The notes under the pieces are model-generated. The model was given only the letters and a program-made list of their open reading frames with translations, did not search any database and had not been told where the DNA came from. Shown one piece after another: positions 25,847 through 34,755 of a stretch of DNA of 64,000 nucleotides. The stretch is from Phycisphaerae bacterium. Its GTDB lineage: Bacteria; Planctomycetota; Phycisphaerae; UBA1845; PWPN01. The translations under genes and the position numbers were made by a program. Numbering within the stretch: the first letter of the stretch is position 1; every line of letters starts with the position of its first letter. Location: positions 104,854 through 168,853 of the forward strand of contig DAOOIV010000001.1 of assembly GCA_035384605.1 (NCBI GenBank), given 5' to 3'.

Positions 25847-26122
25847 ATGGATTTCAGGGTCAATCTAACCATCGAGGTCGAGCAGAAAGCCAACGCTTTG
25901 GCGATCAGCAAGCCGGTGCCTGTTCAACTCGCCTACCATCGGGGGCAGTGGCACTTCGAGTGCGAGGACCCCTCGGTCACCGTGCCTGCCTGTCGCAGCC
26001 TGGAAGAAGCCTTGGTCATGGGTTCTCAACAGGTAGCGGCCGAGGTCCAGGCCGCGGCCGTCGAGAGGCCCTTTGTCGTCGGCAAGATCACACCCGATCG
26101 CATTCCGCTGGGGATGTTCTGA
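25847..26122 (+). CDS. small protein of unknown function
   Basis: The 91-residue product MDFRVNLTIEVEQK... is well behaved, with beta-strand-like ends (VNLTIEVE, FVVGKITPDRIPLGMF) and an amphipathic helix near VPACRSLEEALVMGSQQVAA. The ATG at 25847 has GGGAG 9 nt upstream; an in-frame ATG at 25814 with GAGG is an alternative start that adds 11 residues. No family is recognised. It resembles short structured proteins with a beta-sheet plus helix and could regulate or bind a partner. An intrinsic terminator follows. Confidence 0.55.
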   Translation: MDFRVNLTIEVEQKANALAISKPVPVQLAYHRGQWHFECEDPSVTVPACRSLEEALVMGSQQVAAEVQAAAVERPFVVGKITPDRIPLGMF

Positions 26123-26193
26123 AAGGTCGGCAACCGGTCCTGCTCTCATCCACTGAGATTGTCCGGCACGACCACCGTTTGCCCAAAGAAACA

Positions 26194-26240
26194 ACCGACC
26201 CGCACGAAAGATAGGCTCCCGTGCAGGTCGGTCTGTTGTC
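26194..26240. terminator. bidirectional intrinsic terminator
   Basis: A strong stem-loop between convergent genes: arms CCGACCCGCACG (26197-26208) and CGTGCAGGTCGG (26222-26233) pair at 11 of 12 positions with a 13-nt loop. A TTGTCTTT tract follows on the plus strand and TTGTTTCTTT follows on the minus strand. It fits termination of both the small-protein gene and the OmpA-like gene. Confidence 0.65.
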
Positions 26241-26291
26241 TTTAGCAGCTCTCTCGAGCCCGTCATGTTGCCGCTGATGCGGGCCGCACTT

Positions 26292-26930
26292 TCATTGGCC
26301 GCGAAGCTTGGGATCCAGAGCGAAGATCTGCACGCGGCGATTGGCTTGTTTGCCTTCCTCGGTGTCGTTGGTCTGCGCCGGACGCGTCTCGCCCCAGCCA
26401 CAGGCCGCCAGGTAGTTTCGAACGCCGGCGTTCTTGAGATAACGCAAAACGGTCAGCGACCGCTGGCAGCTTAGTTCGTAGTTGTCTTTCCAATTGCTCT
26501 TTTCGATCGGGTCGTTGTCCGTATGACCGAAGATGTAGATCTCGTGGTTGGGGTACCGCTGCTTGATCGCATCGGTGATCTTGTCCAGAGTCGGCATCCC
26601 TTCTTTGCGCAGCTCGGCCTTTCCGGAATCGAACAGAATGTCGCCTTCGATGTTGATCAATGCCCCTCCGGGCACCTTGTCCCAACCCTCGGGTTTCTTG
26701 GCCAGCTCACCCTTGAGGCGGTCTCGTTCGGCTTTCAGAGCAGTAACTTCGTCCTCGGCCGCCATGCGAGCGCGCTCGGCCTGATCGTAGAGCTTCTGCA
26801 ATTCCTGCACCCGGTCATTTGCGGTCGTCAGATCCTGCTGGCATTGCTTGAGCTGATCGGAGCAGCCGAACAACGAAATGACCAATACGAGGGAAAACAG
26901 CCTCACCAGACTGGAAACCAGACGCGCCAT
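26292..26930 (-). CDS. OmpA-family lipoprotein (Pal-like)
   Basis: The 212-residue protein starts at an ATG with AAGGAG 7 nt upstream. It has a lipoprotein signal (LFGC lipobox at about residue 22), a coiled-coil region (about 30-85; QDLTTANDRVQELQKLYDQA) and an OmpA peptidoglycan-binding domain (about 95-212) with IYIFGHTDNDPIEKS, LSCQRSLTVLRYLKN and the Asp/Arg pair typical for diaminopimelate binding (TEEGKQANRRVQIF). It should tether the outer membrane to peptidoglycan. No Tol or Pal partner gene is adjacent. Confidence 0.88.
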   Translation of the reverse strand: MARLVSSLVRLFSLVLVISLFGCSDQLKQCQQDLTTANDRVQELQKLYDQAERARMAAEDEVTALKAERDRLKGELAKKPEGWDKVPGGALINIEGDILFDSGKAELRKEGMPTLDKITDAIKQRYPNHEIYIFGHTDNDPIEKSNWKDNYELSCQRSLTVLRYLKNAGVRNYLAACGWGETRPAQTNDTEEGKQANRRVQIFALDPKLRGQ

Positions 26931-27184
26931 GGCATGTCTCCTTTCTTTGCGTCCCGTACCGCTCACAAGACAACAGTTTCATCCGATTCCACAATGGTCC
27001 TTCGATGTATCGCCATCGTCAATCCCCTCTGCAACCTGAAGAAAAAAGGTATTCCTTCAGTGCTGACAAGTCTAACCGTTTTGGGCTTCACAGGCGAGCC
27101 GGAACGCTATTCGAGATGCACCTGCAACCAGTGCGTTAGCCTTCGTGCCGTTAATCCGTCTGTTGGTGACGAGGTTTCGGCAAT

Positions 27185-28621
27185 TCAGAGCGATTGTTCG
27201 AGCAGCCAGCGGACCTGCAGGAAAAGCAGGATTCGATCCTGGTACACGCTCGCGACCAAGAACCCCAGTGCCAGCCAGGGCCCGTACGGTAGAGCGCGGC
27301 TTTGACGACGGAAGTGGATGACAATCAGGCCCAGCAACGCAAGCACGGCAGCGAGAAAGAAGCCTATAAGGACCACTGGCCAACCCGCGACCGCACCGGC
27401 GGCCGCCATGATATGAACGTCTCCCATTCCCAACGCTTCTTTGCCCAGCAGGAGCGTGCCAACGATCCGCGTAAACCACCCGATTGCTCCCCCGATCACC
27501 CATCCGCTCAGCGCGGTGGAGAGTCCCCAAATAGGTTTCCAGTGCCCCGCTGGCGACCAGTGGACAACGTCGCGGACGTGCGTCTCGAATGATGTCCGCT
27601 GTGAGGAAGCGAGAACAAACATCAAAACGCCCACAAGGACAAAGGCGGGCAGCAGTAGTCTCAATTCAAGCAAGGCGTTGCGACGGGACTTTGGCGCCTC
27701 TTCGTGGATGGCATCCACGATTTCCTGGTCGGCCTCGGGACTTGGTTGGCTGGCGGCCAGTACCAGACCGACGAAGGCTAATGCTAAGCCCGTCGCCAGA
27801 CGAATTGCGCCGGCATCGATCTGTGAAGCCTCCGCGGACTGGCTGAAGACGGCCGAGTGGTCAGGCAATTGCGGGCGACGGAGCCGGGGTTGCTCGCCCA
27901 TCAGCGAAACCGCCACGGCATAGCCGACCACGAAGACAACAGCGACCAGCAAGCCGATCGGAATGCGACCTCTCGGCGATGTGACCGACGGCGCGGCCGG
28001 CGCCTCCTCGTCGGCAGATTGTTCCGGGGACGGCTCCTCCGGCCCCCGAAGAAACAGCAAGGCACCAACGGCCAGACCGACAGTGACCGCCAAGGCAAAA
28101 GCGGCCAGCGTCGGAGACGGACGGATCCATTCAACGCTCCTCGGAGGCGTCCAGAAGACATGACCGATCAGGCCGATCAGCAGGAGCGACCAAGTGACGT
28201 TGACGTCGACCATGTAGGCTTCGAGATCCATGACCGCCAAGGCGATCATGCCGGCCCACAACGCCCAGTGAGCGATCAGGATCACCCAGTCGTCGCCCAT
28301 GTCACCTACGCCGAAACGTTGTCGGGCGGCAAAAAAGGCGTCGAAAGTCATCACGAAGACGAGCATCGTCGCCAGTTCAACAAACGGGTATCGCAGCGAA
28401 ATGGGATTGCGGCAACTTCGGCATCGACCGCCCAGTCGCAGGTAGCTCAGGACGGGAAGGTTGTCATACCAGGCGATGGGCTGACTGCATGTCGGACAGA
28501 AAGAGCGCGACGGCGAAAGAAGCGAAATCCCGCGAGGCCAGCGGTAGATGACCACGTTGAGAAAACTCCCTGTGCAGGCGCCGAACAACAGGGCGAATAT
28601 GGTCCAGTACCAGGTTTCCAC
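27185..28621 (-). CDS. prepilin peptidase (A24) with enlarged central region
   Basis: The 478-residue membrane protein has the bifunctional PilD layout at the N-terminus: GACTGSFLNVVIYRWPRG and a zinc-binding set of two CxxC pairs (CPTCSQ, CRSCRN). The two catalytic aspartates of A24 peptidases fit MDLEAYMVD (about residue 125) and GMGDVHIM (about residue 395). A typical enzyme is about 250-300 residues; here about 190 extra residues lie between the motifs and include several hydrophobic segments and an acidic, Pro-rich stretch. It should cleave and perhaps methylate type IV prepilins or pseudopilins. It lies 21 bp downstream of apt on the same strand. Confidence 0.85.
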   Translation of the reverse strand: METWYWTIFALLFGACTGSFLNVVIYRWPRGISLLSPSRSFCPTCSQPIAWYDNLPVLSYLRLGGRCRSCRNPISLRYPFVELATMLVFVMTFDAFFAARQRFGVGDMGDDWVILIAHWALWAGMIALAVMDLEAYMVDVNVTWSLLLIGLIGHVFWTPPRSVEWIRPSPTLAAFALAVTVGLAVGALLFLRGPEEPSPEQSADEEAPAAPSVTSPRGRIPIGLLVAVVFVVGYAVAVSLMGEQPRLRRPQLPDHSAVFSQSAEASQIDAGAIRLATGLALAFVGLVLAASQPSPEADQEIVDAIHEEAPKSRRNALLELRLLLPAFVLVGVLMFVLASSQRTSFETHVRDVVHWSPAGHWKPIWGLSTALSGWVIGGAIGWFTRIVGTLLLGKEALGMGDVHIMAAAGAVAGWPVVLIGFFLAAVLALLGLIVIHFRRQSRALPYGPWLALGFLVASVYQDRILLFLQVRWLLEQSL

Positions 28622-28642
28622 GCGGCTGATTCCGTGGCTTGT

Positions 28643-29188
28643 TCAGTCGTAACGTAACACGCTGTAAACGTCCCACTTCCGGAGCTTCTCCCGGCCGTTC
28701 AGTCCCGCCAGCTCGATCAGGAACACGACCGAGATAATTCGTCCGCCCAACTGCTCCACCAGTTCGCAGCAGGCCTTCATGGTACCCCCCGTTGCCAGCA
28801 AATCATCAACCATGAGCACCCGCTGCCCTTTCTCGATGGCGTCCTCATGGATTTCCAGCGTGTCGGTCCCGTATTCCAGTGCGTAGGTCACGCCTCGCTT
28901 GGCGCAGGGGAGTTTCCCCGGTTTGCGGATGGGTACGAAGCCGGCCGAGAGGTTCCGGGCCACAGCCGTACCGAAGATGAAGCCCCGCGACTCAGCGCCG
29001 ACGACGATGTCAATGTGCCTGTTGCGATAGGGCTGCGTCATCAGCTCCACGGATAGCGACAGACCGGCCGGATCACGCAGCAATGGTGTGATGTCGCGGA
29101 AGAGGATCCCGGGTTTCGGGTAATCCGGCACCTCCCGGATCAGGTTGAGCAATTCGGCCGCGCAGGGCGTCGAAGTCTGATTCACCAT
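28643..29188 (-). CDS. apt: adenine phosphoribosyltransferase
   Basis: The 181-residue enzyme converts adenine and PRPP to AMP in purine salvage. The PRPP-binding motif VLMVDDLLATGGTM lies near residue 120 and the N-terminal YPKPGILFRDITPLLRD matches the family. Length equals that of known Apt. The ATG at 29188 has GAGG about 9 nt upstream; an ATG at 29203 lacks a site. Prepilin peptidase gene follows in the same direction. Confidence 0.95.
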   Translation of the reverse strand: MVNQTSTPCAAELLNLIREVPDYPKPGILFRDITPLLRDPAGLSLSVELMTQPYRNRHIDIVVGAESRGFIFGTAVARNLSAGFVPIRKPGKLPCAKRGVTYALEYGTDTLEIHEDAIEKGQRVLMVDDLLATGGTMKACCELVEQLGGRIISVVFLIELAGLNGREKLRKWDVYSVLRYD

Positions 29189-29386
29189 CAGTTCAGTCCT
29201 CATGGGTTCGGCGAGGCGATATTAGGGCAAGCCCGCAGGCACCGCAATTCCGCAGGCGTACTTCGGCAATGCTGTCGTCTCAGGCATTGACGGCACGTGC
29301 GGGGAAACAGGGATCTTGTTCAGGTTTCTGTCCGTTGGGTTTAAGTGTTTATAAGAAAAGAACATAGAGTTCCTGCCTGAGAGTTT

Positions 29387-29411
29387 GCGCTGTTGACAAA
29401 GATAACAGCGC
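29387..29411. promoter_or_regulatory. palindromic operator, probably of the TetR regulator
   Basis: A perfect inverted repeat, GCGCTGTT (29387-29394) and AACAGCGC (29404-29411), separated by 9 nt. It covers the -35 box of the promoter at 29393. This size and position fit a TetR-type operator for repression of the operon by its own first gene. Confidence 0.7.
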
Positions 29412-29421
29412 TAACTAAGAT
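29393..29421 (+). promoter_or_regulatory. sigma70-type promoter of the TetR/RND operon
   Basis: TTGACA (29393-29398), 17 nt, then TAAGAT (29416-29421): a perfect -35 and a good -10. Transcription would begin near 29428, leaving a short leader with GAGGA 6 nt before the ATG at 29446. Confidence 0.75.
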
Positions 29422-29445
29422 TATGCTGTTTGCCGAGGAAAGTGC

Positions 29446-30168
29446 ATGGGAACCAAAGAGCGTAGAGAACGAGCTAAGGATGCAACGCGGCAAAAGATAC
29501 TTGATGCCGCCCGCGAGCTGTTTGCCCGCGAAGGGTACGAGGCTGTGTCCGTTCGTCGAATTGCGGATGCCATCGAATACTCTCCCACGGCCATCTATGT
29601 GTACTTCAAGGACAAGGCCGACTTGATGAAGGAACTCTGCCATACGGACTACGAGGCCTTCACCCGCCAGGCTCAACAGTTTGCGGATGTGGCGAATCCC
29701 ATCCAACGCATCTGCTTGTTGGCGCGGTCTTACATCCGGTTTGCCATCGAGCATCCCAACCACTTTCGGCTGATGTTCATGACCAAACCAACGCCGGAAA
29801 TGGTCCAGATGGACGAGGAAGAGATGAGACAGCGAGGGCGGGGCGACCCGACCCGCGACGGATACGCCTTCCTGATGGAATGCGTCCAGCAGGCCATCGC
29901 ACAAGGCTGGGTCCGGGATGATCTGCAGCACGACCCGGAGCTGGTGGCCCAGGTTTTGTGGGCGGGCGGGCACGGCGTTGCATCGTTGCAGGTCACACGG
30001 GCCGAAAAGGAGCCGTGGTTCAATTGGAAAGGGGCGGACGCGTTGGGAGAGGCGACGTTGCGGGCGGTTTTACGGGGGATCCTCCGGGACGAATCGATAC
30101 TGGAAGGAAACGACTCTGCGGCCCCCGCCCGGACGGAAGTGATTCGGGATGAAAGGAACAAGACATGA
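29446..30168 (+). CDS. TetR-family transcriptional regulator
   Basis: The 240-residue protein has an N-terminal TetR DNA-binding domain (about residues 12-65), with the helix-turn-helix VSVRRIADAIEYSPTAIYVY followed by FKDKADLMKEL. The C-terminal ligand-binding part (about 85-215) carries a WAGGHGVASLQV-type motif that matches the TetR_C_33/WHG group. It is first in an operon with HlyD- and RND-type efflux genes and overlaps the next gene by 4 bp (ATGA), so it probably represses its own operon. The palindrome at 29387-29411 is the likely binding site. Confidence 0.92.
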   Translation: MGTKERRERAKDATRQKILDAARELFAREGYEAVSVRRIADAIEYSPTAIYVYFKDKADLMKELCHTDYEAFTRQAQQFADVANPIQRICLLARSYIRFAIEHPNHFRLMFMTKPTPEMVQMDEEEMRQRGRGDPTRDGYAFLMECVQQAIAQGWVRDDLQHDPELVAQVLWAGGHGVASLQVTRAEKEPWFNWKGADALGEATLRAVLRGILRDESILEGNDSAAPARTEVIRDERNKT

Positions 30169-31517
30169 GCACCGCGATCGGACCGAGGCAACAGACCGCG
30201 AGCGGAGGTCGACGACGGGCGAGGCTGATCACCGGTTGCCTTCTGCTGGCCGGCGTCGCGGCGGTGGGCATCGTTGCGTCGATGCCCGCCCCCCAGACGC
30301 AGGCGCCTCCCCCGCAGCGCGTTCCGGTCAATGTGAAGACCTGGCGCGTTGAGCCCGTCGCGGAGATCGCGGACTCGTTCGAAATCACCGCTGTTGTGCA
30401 GCCTTATGCGACCGTTCGCGTCGCGGCGGAGGTGCCCGGGCGCATCGAAAGATACGGAACGCGCTCTACCGAGGTTCGTTGGCAGGGAAGCGTCCTTCCG
30501 GTGGGCAGCCAGATCGGCGAAGGCCAGCCGGTGACGGTCGGCGACCCACTTGTCATTCTCAACCGTGATCTACTCCAGGCCCGGTTCGACCGGGCCAGCG
30601 CCCAGTACGAGTACGATGAACAAGAGTACGAACGCATGCTTTCTCTGTACCAGCGGGGCAACGCATCGTCGGCGGAGATGAGACTGGCGCGCACCCGGCG
30701 TGACGTGAGCAAGGCCGACCTTGACGAGGCCGCCCGCTCGCTGGCTCGAACCACGATCACCGCCCCGATCAGCGGGATTCTGAATGACTGGCCGATGGAC
30801 CTCGGCGAGTATGCCGTTCCGGGCGACACGGTGGCCGAAATCGTTGACATCGAGAAGGTCAAGGTCTGTGCCGACGTTCCTGAGCGCGACGTAGGCTACC
30901 TTCGCGTCGGTCAAACGGCCGAGGTGCTGCGTTCACCCCGGGATGAAAACCCGCTGGTCGGAACCATCACTTACATCAACGCCCTTGCCGATCAGGTCAC
31001 GCGCACCACCCGGATCGAAGTGACCGTGCAGAACCGGATCTCCGATTCTGCCGAGTCCGCTTCCTTTCAAGGAGAATACCGCCTTCGCAGCGGCCAGATT
31101 GTGGACGTTCGACTGACTCGCCGCATCTTGCACAATGTGATCATGGCCCCACTCGCGAGCGTCATTCCGCTCGAGGAGGGCAAGGAGGTTTACGTTGTGG
31201 TTGACGGCAAGGCTGAGCGGCGCACCGTGGAGATGGGCTTCATTCGGGGTCGCAGCGTCCAGATCAGCCGCGGACTGGAACCCGGCGACCTGTTGATCGT
31301 CGAAGGTCATCGGCTGGTCAGCCCCGGCCAACCGGTGAACGTCGTGGTGGCGCCGGATGCGGGGGGCTCTGAGAACGATAGTCATCCGTCACCGGTCGCG
31401 GAGAACCCCCGTCCTTCCGATCCGCAGCGTCACACCGCGCAAGCAACCGCCACTCGGCCCAGCCTCCCGGCACCAGCGAACAGGCCGTCCGTACCCGACG
31501 TGGAGAATATGCTGTGA
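30165..31517 (+). CDS. RND efflux periplasmic adaptor (HlyD/MFP family)
   Basis: The 450-residue adaptor has an N-terminal membrane anchor (about residues 22-40), a lipoyl/barrel-sandwich domain, a helical hairpin (about 140-190; YEYDEQEYERMLSLYQRGNA) and the second lipoyl half (TITAPISGILNDWPMDLGEY). Beta-barrel and membrane-proximal domains follow (about 215-390). The last 60 residues are Pro/Ala-rich and low in structure. It should join the RND pump to an outer-membrane channel. The stop overlaps the RND start by 4 bp (GTGA). Confidence 0.92.
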   Translation: MSTAIGPRQQTASGGRRRARLITGCLLLAGVAAVGIVASMPAPQTQAPPPQRVPVNVKTWRVEPVAEIADSFEITAVVQPYATVRVAAEVPGRIERYGTRSTEVRWQGSVLPVGSQIGEGQPVTVGDPLVILNRDLLQARFDRASAQYEYDEQEYERMLSLYQRGNASSAEMRLARTRRDVSKADLDEAARSLARTTITAPISGILNDWPMDLGEYAVPGDTVAEIVDIEKVKVCADVPERDVGYLRVGQTAEVLRSPRDENPLVGTITYINALADQVTRTTRIEVTVQNRISDSAESASFQGEYRLRSGQIVDVRLTRRILHNVIMAPLASVIPLEEGKEVYVVVDGKAERRTVEMGFIRGRSVQISRGLEPGDLLIVEGHRLVSPGQPVNVVVAPDAGGSENDSHPSPVAENPRPSDPQRHTAQATATRPSLPAPANRPSVPDVENML

Positions 31518-34500
31518 TCCTGTCAGATGTTGCGATCCGCAACCGTACCACCGTCGGCGTGCTGACCGTGCTCATCGCCGTGTTCGGCATTTATGCCTAC
31601 ATCAGTCTGCCGCGCGAGGCGGCCCCCGACGTTCCCATTCCGTTCATCCTGGTAACGACGGTTTACGAGGGCGTGTCCCCTCAGGACATCGAGTCCACGG
31701 TGACGCTGAAAATCGAGAAAGAGTTGGCGGGCCTCAAGGGCGTTAAGGAGATTCGTTCCTCCAGCGCGGAGGGCAGGTCGCTGATCACCATTGAGTTCAT
31801 GCCCAATGTCAAAATCGACGACGCGATGCAACACGTCCGCGACCGGCTCGACCGCGCCAAGCCCGAGTTGCCGCGAGACGCCGAGGAGCCGACCCTCACC
31901 GAGATCAACGTTGCGGAGTTTCCCATCCTCATGGTGAGCATCTCGGGTGACATTTCGCCCGTGGCCCTCAAGCTGATCGCGGACGACCTGGAGGAGGCCT
32001 TGGAAGCCGTTCCCGGCGTACTTAACTGCGACGTGCTCGGCGGTCTTGAACGGGAAATCCGCCTGGAAATCGACCAGAATCGCCTCAGTGCCTACGGCCT
32101 GACGATCGCCGAGATCCTCAGTCTGGTGCCGGCGGAGAACGTCAACATCTCCGCCGGCAGCCTGGAGACGCCCGGCACCAAGTTCAACGTTCGCGTCCCC
32201 GCCGAGTTCGTCGAGCCGGAGGAGGTGGACAAGCTGGTCATCGCCGTGCGCAACGGTAAGCCGATTTACCTGACCGACGTGGCCGGCGTGCGCGACACGT
32301 TCAAGGACCGCGTGAGTTACGCGCGCCTGTGGACGCCCGTGGCCGACGAGGCGGGACGAATGCATCTGGTCGGGTCGGAAACCATCACGGTCACGGTGCA
32401 GAAACGGGTCGGCGAGAACATCTTGTTCATTGCCGAGGCCGTTAAGCATGTCATCGCCGAGTTTCAGCGACGCGTGCCGGCCAACGTGCGTTTCGACATC
32501 ACCCTCGACCAGTCCAAAGACATACGCCTGACGATCGTCGACCTGGAGAACAATCTGGCCTCCGGCATGATACTCGTGGTGGTCGTGCTGATGCTGGCCA
32601 TGGGCTGGCGGCCGAGCCTGATCGTGGCCATCGAAATCCCCCTGAGCATGCTCCTGAGCATGGTGGTCCTGCAACTGCTCGGGTACACGCTTAATATGGT
32701 CGTGCTGTACAGCCTGGTTATGGCCGTCGGGATGGTCGTTGACAATGCGATTGTGATCGTGGAGAACATCTACCGCCACTACACTCTGACGGGCAACCGC
32801 GTGCAGGCGGCTCTGATCGCCACCGCCGAGGTTGCCTGGCCGGTGATCACTTCCACGTTCACAACCATCGCCGCCTTTGCCCCCATGGCGTTCTGGCCCG
32901 GCATCATGGGCGAGTTCATGAAATACCTGCCCATCACCCTGATCATCACCTTGTTGTCTTCGCTGTTTGTGGCTCTGGTGATCAACCCGACGCTCAGCTC
33001 CATTTTCGTCAAGGGCCGGCTCAAGAAGGGAAACCAGCAAAGCCGCTTCATGCGCGGTTACCGACGGTTGCTGAACGTGGCCGTCACTCATTATCTGACC
33101 ACGCCGTCGCTGGCTTTCCTGGTGCTGATCACCCTGGCGATGCTCTATGGCAAACGGGCCCACGGCATTGAGCTCTTCCCGGATGCTGACCCGCGCCGCG
33201 CGATCATCAGCCTGCGTTGCCCGCAGGGAACGAACATCAGGCAAACCGACAGCCTGACCCGGTTGGTCGAGGACCGCCTTCAGCCCTTTGCGGCCGAGTT
33301 TCAACGCGTGATCACCAATGTCGGTTCGGGCGGCGGCGATTTCCTGTCAGGAGGCATGGGCAGCATGGGCGAGCACCTGGCGACCATTACGCTGGAGTTC
33401 CGCGATTATGCAGTTCGCGAGCGCCCATCGGCCCAAGCCATTGCCGAAATCCGTGACGCCTTGTCGGACATCGCAGGTACCGAAATCAAGGTTTCCAAAG
33501 AGGAGGAGGGCCCTCCCACAGGCGCGGCCGTCACCGTCCGCGTCATAGGCGAGGATTTCAAGACCCTCGAAGATCTCAGCGAGCGGGCCAGACAGCTCAT
33601 CGCTGACATTCCCGGGTTGGTTAATCTTCGAAGTGATCATGAAGCTGCGCGGCCGGAGCTGTCGTTTCGCGTCAACCGGCGCCGGGCCATGATGCTCGGC
33701 GTGAACACGGCGATCGTCGGGAACTATCTTAAGACCGCGATCTTCGGCACAGAGGTCGGCAAGTATCGGCAGTTCAACGACGAATACGATATCACCGTTC
33801 GGTTGCCCCGCGATCAAAGAGAAAACGTCGACGACCTGTTTCGCCTCCGGTTGCCCAACAACCAGGGAGCCTCCGTGCCGCTCAGCTCGTTGGGTGAATT
33901 CAGTTACACCGGCGGATTCGGCACGATCAGCCGGGTCAACCAGAAACGGGTGATCACTCTGACCGGCGACGCCGAAGGCCGGCTGGGTACCGAGGTTCTC
34001 GCCGAGGTCCAGAGCCGCCTTGCAGCTCTCGCCAAGGACTTGCCTTTCGGCTACGAGATCAGCTACGCCGGCGAGAAGGAGGAGCAGGACAAGGCCCAGG
34101 CGTTTCTGACCAAGGCATTCGTAATCGCGCTGTTGCTGATCGCCCTCATTCTCGTGGCCCAGTTCAACACGCTGACCGTTCCACTCATCATCATGACGAC
34201 CGTCATTCTTTCATTGGTCGGCGTGTTCGCCGGTTTGCTCGTTCACGCCATGCCGTTCGGGATCATCATGACCGGCATCGGGGTGATCAGTCTGGCCGGC
34301 ATCGTGGTCAACAACGCGATTGTACTTCTGGACTACACCCGCCAGTTGCGAGATCGGGGCATGGACCTGATCACCGCGTCGGTGGAGGCCGGCGCGACCC
34401 GACTTCGACCGGTCCTTCTTACTGCGATTACCACGATACTCGGCCTGATTCCGATGGCCGCCGGCGTCAGCTACGATTTTCACACCTTCTCGTGGAGCAC

Positions 34501-34669
34501 CCGCAGCGAATCCAGCGAGTGGTGGGCCCGCATGGCCGTGGCGGTCATTTACGGGCTTGGCTTTGCCACCCTGCTTACCCTTGTCGTGGTGCCCTGTCTG
34601 TATGTGCTGTCTGTGCGATGCACTGAGGGGCTTGCCCGGCTCTGGCGGGGCCGGCGCGAAGCCTCTTGA
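31514..34669 (+). CDS. RND multidrug/solute efflux transporter (AcrB-like, HAE family)
   Basis: The 1,051-residue pump has a GTG start overlapping the adaptor gene. Two repeats of six helices each are visible with two large periplasmic loops (about 40-330 and 560-860). The TM4 segment reads GMVVDNAIVIVEN, so the first of the two proton-relay aspartates is present and the second is Asn. The TM10 segment reads GIVVNNAIVLLDY, where AcrB has a Lys. No outer-membrane factor gene follows, so a TolC-like channel must come from elsewhere. It is convergent with the next gene. Substrate is unknown. Confidence 0.92.
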   Translation: MILSDVAIRNRTTVGVLTVLIAVFGIYAYISLPREAAPDVPIPFILVTTVYEGVSPQDIESTVTLKIEKELAGLKGVKEIRSSSAEGRSLITIEFMPNVKIDDAMQHVRDRLDRAKPELPRDAEEPTLTEINVAEFPILMVSISGDISPVALKLIADDLEEALEAVPGVLNCDVLGGLEREIRLEIDQNRLSAYGLTIAEILSLVPAENVNISAGSLETPGTKFNVRVPAEFVEPEEVDKLVIAVRNGKPIYLTDVAGVRDTFKDRVSYARLWTPVADEAGRMHLVGSETITVTVQKRVGENILFIAEAVKHVIAEFQRRVPANVRFDITLDQSKDIRLTIVDLENNLASGMILVVVVLMLAMGWRPSLIVAIEIPLSMLLSMVVLQLLGYTLNMVVLYSLVMAVGMVVDNAIVIVENIYRHYTLTGNRVQAALIATAEVAWPVITSTFTTIAAFAPMAFWPGIMGEFMKYLPITLIITLLSSLFVALVINPTLSSIFVKGRLKKGNQQSRFMRGYRRLLNVAVTHYLTTPSLAFLVLITLAMLYGKRAHGIELFPDADPRRAIISLRCPQGTNIRQTDSLTRLVEDRLQPFAAEFQRVITNVGSGGGDFLSGGMGSMGEHLATITLEFRDYAVRERPSAQAIAEIRDALSDIAGTEIKVSKEEEGPPTGAAVTVRVIGEDFKTLEDLSERARQLIADIPGLVNLRSDHEAARPELSFRVNRRRAMMLGVNTAIVGNYLKTAIFGTEVGKYRQFNDEYDITVRLPRDQRENVDDLFRLRLPNNQGASVPLSSLGEFSYTGGFGTISRVNQKRVITLTGDAEGRLGTEVLAEVQSRLAALAKDLPFGYEISYAGEKEEQDKAQAFLTKAFVIALLLIALILVAQFNTLTVPLIIMTTVILSLVGVFAGLLVHAMPFGIIMTGIGVISLAGIVVNNAIVLLDYTRQLRDRGMDLITASVEAGATRLRPVLLTAITTILGLIPMAAGVSYDFHTFSWSTRSESSEWWARMAVAVIYGLGFATLLTLVVVPCLYVLSVRCTEGLARLWRGRREAS

Positions 34670-34755
34670 GCAAGCAGCGCGGTAGCTGCTCGCGAGTCGC
34701 CTCCGTTGACCAGCGAGTAGCTGTGCGCGTCAGCATCCTTCTGCGCTCCTGCCTC

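Noticed and set aside
31523..33304. Long minus-strand open frame inside the RND pump gene
   Set aside because: Histidine- and glutamine-rich composition typical of antisense frames; the pump gene is certain.
34674..34691. AGCAGC/GCTGCT hairpin after the RND gene as a terminator
   Set aside because: The stem is short and no T-run follows, so it was not listed as a terminator.
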